A DNA stretch of 8,921 bases from Desulfobacteraceae bacterium (lineage in GTDB: Bacteria; Desulfobacterota; DSM-4660; Desulfatiglandales; Desulfatiglandaceae), in contig JAUWPC010000132.1 of assembly GCA_030611815.1 (NCBI GenBank), forward strand, positions 1 through 8,921. Direction: 5' to 3'. The notes under the pieces were generated by a model. That model was not told where the DNA came from and did no database searches. It saw only the letters and a list, made by a program, of their open reading frames with translations. This document shows, one piece after another, positions 5,428-8,921 of the stretch (position 1 is its first letter; every line of letters begins with the position of its first letter). The position numbers and the translations under genes are program-made.

Positions 5428-5964
5428 TCATTTAATGTTGACGGGAATGCCGGCTACTGTCAACACCACCCTGTCAGCTATTGCAGCTAATTTCTGATTA
5501 AGTATCCCGGCCAGGTCCCGAAACTCTCTCCCTAAGGGATGTTCGGGAACGATTCCAGATCCAACCTCATTGGATACAATGATCACCGCCTGCCTCCTCC
5601 GAGACAACGCTTCCAATAGACGGTTTTGATAGGCTGAGACCTCGTCCTTTCCCCTTTTGAGGAGGACGTTACTCAGCCAGACTGTCATACAGTCAATGAG
5701 CACCGCTTCTGCGTGGGCACAGCCGGTTTCTAAAGTATTATCAATGTTCAGAGGTTCTTCTATCAATTTCCATGCAGGGCCGCGGGATTCTTTGTGCAAT
5801 CTTACCCGCTCGGCCATTTCTTCGTCCATCACTTCTGCCGTGGCGATGAAGATGCAGGGTTGGTATTGTTCTTCGGCATACCTGAGGGCCCAAGAACTCT
5901 TGCCGCTTCTGGCTCCACCTAAGACAAGAAGGAGTTCATTTTCTTTCGATTTGTTCATATCCAT
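5428..5964 (-). CDS. cobU: Adenosylcobinamide kinase / adenosylcobinamide-phosphate guanylyltransferase
   Basis: A 178-residue bifunctional enzyme (CobU, also called CobP) of the late cobalamin pathway. It phosphorylates adenosylcobinamide and then transfers GMP to give adenosylcobinamide-GDP, the substrate of cobalamin synthase. The P-loop is GGARSGKS (16-23), followed by IFIATAEVMDEEMAERVRLHKESRG; the His in this segment (His57) aligns with the family's nucleotidylated histidine region. The guanylyltransferase signature SNEVGSGIVPEHPLGREFRD, then LAGILNQ, is intact, and the C-terminus VAGIPVNIK is typical. Start ATG 5964 was chosen because AGGA (5971-5974) lies 6 nt upstream; ATG 5958 is the alternative. 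The length matches the family. No other cob gene is in the window, and I see no cobalamin riboswitch upstream, only a palindrome at 6004-6029. Confidence 0.94.
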   Translation of the reverse strand: MDMNKSKENELLLVLGGARSGKSSWALRYAEEQYQPCIFIATAEVMDEEMAERVRLHKESRGPAWKLIEEPLNIDNTLETGCAHAEAVLIDCMTVWLSNVLLKRGKDEVSAYQNRLLEALSRRRQAVIIVSNEVGSGIVPEHPLGREFRDLAGILNQKLAAIADRVVLTVAGIPVNIK

Positions 5965-6003
5965 GTGGTATCCTAAATACTTTGAGTAGTTTAAAACTGA
6001 CAC

Positions 6004-6029
6004 CCATGTAAAAAGTCCTTTTTACATGG
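6004..6029. repeat. 26-bp palindrome upstream of cobU
   Basis: CCATGTAAAAAG and CTTTTTACATGG are perfect 12-bp arms around a 2-nt centre, 40 to 65 nt before the cobU start. It also lies just past the stop of the hsdR stub. It could be an operator, a hairpin ending the stub transcript, or a small dispersed repeat. It has no separate T-tail. Confidence 0.7.
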
Positions 6030-6047
6030 ATTGAGGAATTTAGGGAT

Positions 6048-6194
6048 TCAGGAATTTCCTCCAGTCACAATAATACGACCGTCAGTGAATATTCGCTGTT
6101 CTGTGAAAGAGTGAGGTTCGTCGTCCCATCCGGAAGCAATGAGTTTGGGGGGAACATATTTCCTGCACGTATCCGCCTCTGTCAGGCCGACCAT
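6048..6194 (-). pseudogene. hsdR: Type I restriction enzyme R subunit (HsdR), N-terminal stub
   Basis: A 48-residue frame from ATG 6194 to TGA 6048 with an upstream SD (AAGGGG, about 7 nt before the ATG). It reads MVGLTEADTCRKYVPPKLIA then SGWDDEPHSFTEQRIFTDGR. L-TEADTCRKxVxPKLxAxGWDxEPHSxxEQRxxTDGRI is how I recall the N-terminus of EcoEI-type HsdR. The family then continues with a PD-(D/E)xK nuclease domain and a DEAD-box translocase for about 750-1000 residues. Here the frame closes after IIVTGGNS, directly before a repeat-like stretch (two AGGAATTT copies, 6034-6057) and the palindrome at 6004-6029. Every nuclease and motor motif is missing, so it cannot cut DNA. It lies on the same strand and downstream of an hsdM stub. 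Confidence 0.75.
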
Positions 6195-6547
6195 AATTTA
6201 CCCCTTATTATTTATCAGGGCGTTACCAAGAAAAGGATAGGTAAAAGGGGCTATAAATGAGCCCAATCCATAACCAATTGTCTCTACTTCATTTTATCTG
6301 CTTGGAAGGGCGACTTTTCATTAACGGAATGAAATCGAACCAACTTATCCATCCGCTACCCACTCGAAAACAGTTTCAGATTCCCGGCCCCTAAAACAAG
6401 AAACCCCGTTCTCTTGGTCTTAGAGAAACGGGGATTTGGGAAACCGTGAACCATTTCTATTTCCTTTTTCCTTCCTGAAACTGGAGGAAGGAGTTACCGC
6501 TTGAATTCAGATGATATACTGCCATCCACTTGTCTAATTTAGCCTTT
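6195..6547. other. Stretch between the hsdR and hsdM relics
   Basis: No intact gene. On the minus strand a 22-codon frame from ATG 6525 to TAG 6457 (MAVYHLNSSGNSFLQFQEGK...) looks protein-like but has no SD or family I know; it may be debris of another gene. A small minus-strand hairpin, GGGCT-7 nt-AGCCC followed by CTTTT (6243-6264), lies nearer the hsdR stub. The stretch probably marks where most of a type I R-M operon was lost. Confidence 0.4.
6402..6436 (-). terminator. Probable intrinsic terminator downstream of the hsdM-like frame
   Basis: CCCCGTTCTCT (6404-6414) and AGAGAAACGGGG (6422-6433) pair over 11 bp with one bulged base around a 7-nt loop. On the minus strand the stem runs into GGTTTCTTGTTTTAGG, a T-rich though interrupted tail. 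It would end transcripts from the hsdM-like frame, whose stop is about 110 nt upstream. Confidence 0.6.
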
Positions 6548-7021
6548 TTAACAGACAATTATTTTAAAAGTCAATGTCATTCGATCCGGTTGATTTTCAC
6601 GTACATAATGCCCTGTTTGGGTGCGCTTGGTTTTGGTTTCAAAAGCTTTTTGTCTCCCTATACGAATGAGACTCAGACTACGTTTTTGATCAAAAGGAAA
6701 TAAGATTTTGATTGGATAAGGCATCAACAGCACAAAAACTGCCGACAGGATCATCATAAAGCTTCCGATGCCCCTTGGGTCTTCTTTCAGTATTTCGTCG
6801 AACTGTTCCCCTGTAATTCGAAAGAAAAGGAAGAACAGCGACAGGTCTATTATGAATATTTTCGGGTTTTGGATCAGCCCAAGCTCGATCTCCCATTTGT
6901 GGAAGAGCCTGTTCAGAGTAAGGAAATTTTGTCCCCGGCGCAGATTCAGGATATATTCCCGCAGGATATCGGCGGCAGCAAAGAGGTGGTGTTTGAGCTG
7001 AGGCAGGGTGAGCTTTGCCAT
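6548..7021 (-). pseudogene. HsdM start fused to an unrelated hydrophobic sequence
   Basis: The 157-codon frame starts MAKLTLPQLKHHLFAAADIL, which matches how I recall the first 20 residues of type I methyltransferases (HsdM: MAKLTLPQLERHLFAAADIL, then RGKMDASEFKEYIFGMLFLKR). After residue 20 the match ends. The remaining 137 residues (REYILNLRRGQNFLT...) show no methyltransferase motif: no NPPF/Y and no glycine-rich SAM loop. Instead they carry two hydrophobic stretches, IFIIDLSLFFLFF (about 55-67) and GSFMMILSAVFVLLMPYPIK (about 86-105), with a basic C-terminus. So this is either a relic hsdM joined to foreign DNA by deletion, or a short membrane protein that has taken over the hsdM start. 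Placement just before the hsdR stub, on the same strand, supports a dismantled R-M locus. Activity as a methylase is excluded. Confidence 0.5.
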
Positions 7022-7131
7022 GCGATGTCGTTTTCCCCTTCGAAAATATCAGGGTAGCGCCACTTCGTGCTCAAGAAACTGCTCCCGTCGATGACAGCGT
7101 GGTCGAGGATAGGGGAATCCTGCGATCATTT
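7022..7131. other. Short spacer upstream of the hsdM relic
   Basis: Two minus-strand frames are open here: a 26-codon one from ATG 7129 (MIAGFPYPRPRC...), starting 2 nt after the stop of the upstream gene, and an ATG-less one reading DSPILDHAVIDGSSFLSTKW. I can assign neither. The second is plausible residue of a degraded gene. Confidence 0.25.
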
Positions 7132-7782
7132 CTATTCGTTGTATGGATTCTCACGGATTGATTTGTTCCCGAATTTATCTTCCACAACAAACTTATCCTC
7201 TGGAACAGATGCGTCCAAATTATTCTTAAGGTAATTCAGATACCCCTTATTGCCCATTCTCCCCCCACTCATTTTCTTTATGGATATCATGAGCCTTAAG
7301 TAAACCTCCCCTATCATCATCTCATCCAGCCCTTTCCCCCAGATTGGGCTACGGGCCTCGTACTGATCGAGAAGTGCCCTGGTCACGGTATCCTGTTGGG
7401 TCGGCTCCATCTGTTTTTGCTCTGAATGAATTTCAAAAATCGTCTTGTAGGCCTCACGGACCAGGGTATCCGTAAGTTCGAAATCACTCTCAATGTATAT
7501 GTCCCGGATAAGTGATTCGATATCATAGGCCATTTCTGCCACAGATGGTTGCTGAAAAATATCATCAAATTGACCGTGCCCTACCTCGTTCATCAGTTGC
7601 GCATATTTTTTCTCTTCTTCTTTTTTCTTCTGAAAGGCTATCCCGTCCAGATATCTGCAATCCGGGTTGCAATCCATTTTGACGGCCCTATTCTCTGCGC
7701 AGCATACGGGGCAAATGACCTTATCCAATGGGGCACAAAATCGCTTCCCCTTTTTCTGTGAACATAAACCACATTTTGCCAT
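7132..7782 (-). CDS. Conserved-looking hypothetical protein with eight-Cys N-terminal zinc-binding region
   Basis: 216 residues, ATG 7782 with SD AAAGGA 9 nt upstream. The first 45 residues are packed with cysteines: MAKCGLCSQKKGKRFC (Cys4, 7, 16), VICPVCC (Cys24, 27, 28), DCNPDC (Cys38, 42), then RYLDG. Eight Cys could bind two zinc ions. Residues 50-65 are charged and probably helical (KKKEEEKK). The rest looks like a helical domain with DIESLIRDIYIESDFELTD and ALLDQYEARSPIWGKGLDEM. I recall proteins with this Cys-rich opening in deltaproteobacteria, but no characterised function. There is no signal peptide or membrane segment. It lies 87 nt downstream of the 7871-8581 gene on the same strand, and the two are probably co-transcribed. 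It might be a regulator or metal-dependent adaptor; this is speculation. Confidence 0.8.
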   Translation of the reverse strand: MAKCGLCSQKKGKRFCAPLDKVICPVCCAENRAVKMDCNPDCRYLDGIAFQKKKEEEKKYAQLMNEVGHGQFDDIFQQPSVAEMAYDIESLIRDIYIESDFELTDTLVREAYKTIFEIHSEQKQMEPTQQDTVTRALLDQYEARSPIWGKGLDEMMIGEVYLRLMISIKKMSGGRMGNKGYLNYLKNNLDASVPEDKFVVEDKFGNKSIRENPYNE

Positions 7783-7809
7783 GGTTCATTTTCCTTTCGT
7801 CTCCAGTTG

Positions 7810-7869
7810 TTAAATCTTTCCCAGCTTGATGATCTCGTCTTGGATGAGGATGTTGATCGGACCGTTCAC
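7810..7869 (-). CDS. Short frame right after the upstream gene; possible frameshifted C-terminal extension
   Basis: A GTG at 7869, 1 nt after the upstream TAA, opens 19 codons reading (V)NGPINILIQDEIIKLGKI before TAA 7810-7812. The composition is protein-like, and there is no SD. The upstream gene ends CAA-AAA-AAG-TAA, an A7 run; removing one A would join the two frames into one protein about 20 residues longer. So this may be the true C-terminus of the upstream gene separated by an indel, a recoding product, or an incidental coupled peptide. Confidence 0.35.
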   Translation of the reverse strand: MNGPINILIQDEIIKLGKI

Positions 7870-7870
7870 T

Positions 7871-8581
7871 TTACTTTTTTTGACCCATGCGGCGGAGGAT
7901 TCCCTTTAATGCCACCCGCGCCCGCGTCAGGGGAGTGATCGTGCCTCCCTCAAACCGAACCCTGATTTCCACATAGAACTTGGATAGTGACTTCAGCGTC
8001 AGTTTGAACAGCTCATCCCGACCTTCGGTGCGGCTGCGACAGATATGGTGGTGGCAGCCAATGGCAACGGCCTGAACCGGCACGAGCATCTGGATCTTGG
8101 AAAGGCCCTCCATGTCTAAGCCTTTTTCCGATGACTCAATTTGCATTGCAGCCGCACGTACGTCATGTCTGTCTCTTGCATATTCCTTGTATCGTATGTC
8201 GATAAGCTTTTTCCAGGTCTTAAGATGCTTTTTCTCGACACCGAGGTGTCTCAATTCATCTATGTGTGCCTTGGGGATTTTTTTGTTCAGGACAGCGCAA
8301 TAATCCCGGAATTCCCCGGGAATCCGGAGATCGGGCGCCTCAAGGGCAAGCATGATCAACACAATGAACGCAACAATTAACTCATTGAAGATCCTGTCCT
8401 GTTCCGTCTGACTCAACTGCTCCAAGTCAGCCAGTTGCCGAAATTGCCTGTCTTGAAACAGGTGGAACGCCGAACCCGCGGCCGCCTTGGCCAGCGCCGA
8501 GGCCGTGACGCCCGCCATTTGATCGAGTGATTCAAACTCTGGTTTATTCATGGCCATATCATTCACAGTGGATCGTTTCAC
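7871..8581 (-). CDS. Hypothetical protein with a CHHHxC motif
   Basis: 236 residues from GTG 8581; ATG 8557 or 8551 are equally possible starts, as none has a clear SD. The protein is mostly helical and cytosolic. One hydrophobic helix, FNELIVAFIVLIMLALEAP (about 65-83), could be a buried or membrane-associated helix. The C-terminal half has AVAIGCHHHICR (Cys176, His177-179, Cys181), a possible metal site, within a region with mixed strands (KFYVEIRVRFEGGTITPLTR). I recognise no family. It is the first gene of the minus-strand group that continues with the eight-Cys protein; a promoter-like TATAAT lies about 200 nt upstream. The end may be frameshifted (see the 7810-7869 entry), in which case the native protein is about 255 residues. 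Confidence 0.75.
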   Translation of the reverse strand: MKRSTVNDMAMNKPEFESLDQMAGVTASALAKAAAGSAFHLFQDRQFRQLADLEQLSQTEQDRIFNELIVAFIVLIMLALEAPDLRIPGEFRDYCAVLNKKIPKAHIDELRHLGVEKKHLKTWKKLIDIRYKEYARDRHDVRAAAMQIESSEKGLDMEGLSKIQMLVPVQAVAIGCHHHICRSRTEGRDELFKLTLKSLSKFYVEIRVRFEGGTITPLTRARVALKGILRRMGQKK

Positions 8582-8870
8582 GCCGCCGTACGATATGAGG
8601 TTTGGGATCTATACGGCTTGACGTTCTGTTTTCAATAGCATGGAAAGCAGGCAGAAATCCAGAACAAATCCTCGGCTTGTTCAAGGTGCCTCTGTAGCTG
8701 GGAATTTAAAGTGAGTTGGCATGCCGTCGCACTGGGGCGTGTGGGGTAAATCGGCTGGCAGTGAGAGAAAAGGGGGCAGGCAAATTATACTTTACTTTGA
8801 TCGTTTTGACACCGATGTCCGCCTGCGCATTGACATGCGCATTTATTGGAAGCCAATCTGAAAGGGAAGT
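8582..8870. other. Intergenic region with possible minus-strand promoter and hairpin
   Basis: No gene seen. On the minus strand TATAAT occurs at 8784-8789 with a weak -35 (TGTCAA, 8806-8811, 16-bp spacing), pointing at the 8581 gene over a leader of about 195 nt. GCGCAT-TGAC-ATGCGC (8825-8840) forms a 6-bp hairpin 30 nt past the hydratase stop; it lacks a T-tail on the minus strand, so it is at best a weak terminator. Confidence 0.4.
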
Positions 8871-8921
8871 TCAGGATCCTTTAAACCGCGGTGACCTCTT
8901 TTCCAGGAAGGCGCTCTTCCC
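8871..8921 (-). CDS. Enoyl-CoA hydratase/isomerase, C-terminal end only
   Basis: The minus-strand frame from the right edge to TGA 8871-8873 reads GKSAFLEKRSPRFKGS. An ending of the type (E)G-xx-AFLEKRxPxFKG is characteristic of crotonase-family enoyl-CoA hydratases, where the last helix covers the active site. Only 16 residues are visible, so the assignment rests on this tail alone. Together with the hydratase fragment at the left edge, same strand, it suggests an acyl-CoA metabolism neighbourhood. The two are not halves of a single gene, because the C-terminal piece lies upstream of the central piece in the direction of transcription. Confidence 0.6.
   Translation of the reverse strand, partial: GKSAFLEKRSPRFKGS

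Noticed and set aside
6004..6300. Possible cobalamin riboswitch upstream of cobU
   Set aside because: I looked for the conserved B12-box type elements and the expected multi-helix leader on the minus strand and found none; the space is filled by the palindrome and the hsdR stub.
6869..7057. Plus-strand frame antisense to the hsdM-like start
   Set aside because: It is a mirror of the HsdM-like coding strand without an SD or domain; the minus strand has the recognisable protein.
1..8921. CRISPR arrays, rRNA genes, prophage or complete insertion sequences
   Set aside because: No regularly spaced repeats, no rRNA sequence, no integrase or transposase and no paired terminal repeats were found on either strand.
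1..8921. The two edge enoyl-CoA hydratase pieces as one gene split by an insertion
   Set aside because: Both are on the minus strand, but the C-terminal piece lies upstream of the central piece in the direction of transcription, so they must be different genes.

Overview
The window looks like chromosomal DNA of a sulfate-reducer-type deltaproteobacterium (Desulfobacterota), probably an uncultured or environmental lineage. The support is a zinc-ribbon small protein ending in a CRSCGHRF...SCPEC module, a PAS sensor kinase opening with MAKKPTYEELEQRVKKL, enoyl-CoA hydratase pieces at both edges, and moderate GC with long non-coding stretches. I recall these protein styles from that phylum; I could not run a search.

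Layout. 1-183 (-): an enoyl-CoA hydratase/isomerase fragment that runs off the left edge and lacks the usual N-terminal third. 184-690: non-coding, holding a GC-rich block, a doubtful Cys-rich mini-ORF and a promoter. 692-2263 (+): an apparent operon of a small zinc-ribbon protein, a 39-residue start/stop-coupled ORF and a metallo-beta-lactamase-fold hydrolase. 2264-2500: gene-poor, with a hairpin. About 2511-3449 (+): an EamA/DMT transporter whose best ribosome binding site faces an ATA codon. 3463-4608 (-): an orphan PAS/HisKA_3 sensor histidine kinase, convergent with the transporter.

4973-5324: two divergent tRNA genes, tRNA-Leu(CAA) on - and tRNA-Ala(GGC) on +. Their -35 boxes are the two arms of one perfect 19-bp palindrome, and each gene has its own terminator. 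5428-5964 (-): cobU/cobP for cobalamin assembly. 6048-7021 (-): relics of a type I restriction-modification system, namely a 48-residue hsdR stub and an hsdM start of about 20 residues joined to an unrelated hydrophobic tail. 7132-8581 (-): two unrecognised conserved-looking genes, one with an eight-Cys N-terminus and one with a C-HHH-x-C motif whose reading frame may be interrupted at an A7 run. 8582-8870 is non-coding with a promoter-like site, and 8871-8921 (-) is the last 16 codons of another enoyl-CoA hydratase.

I see no complete novel system. The observations most worth checking are the symmetric divergent tRNA promoter, the dismantled hsdM/hsdR locus, the ATA-start candidate and the A7 frameshift site. 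There is no CRISPR array, rRNA or intact insertion sequence.
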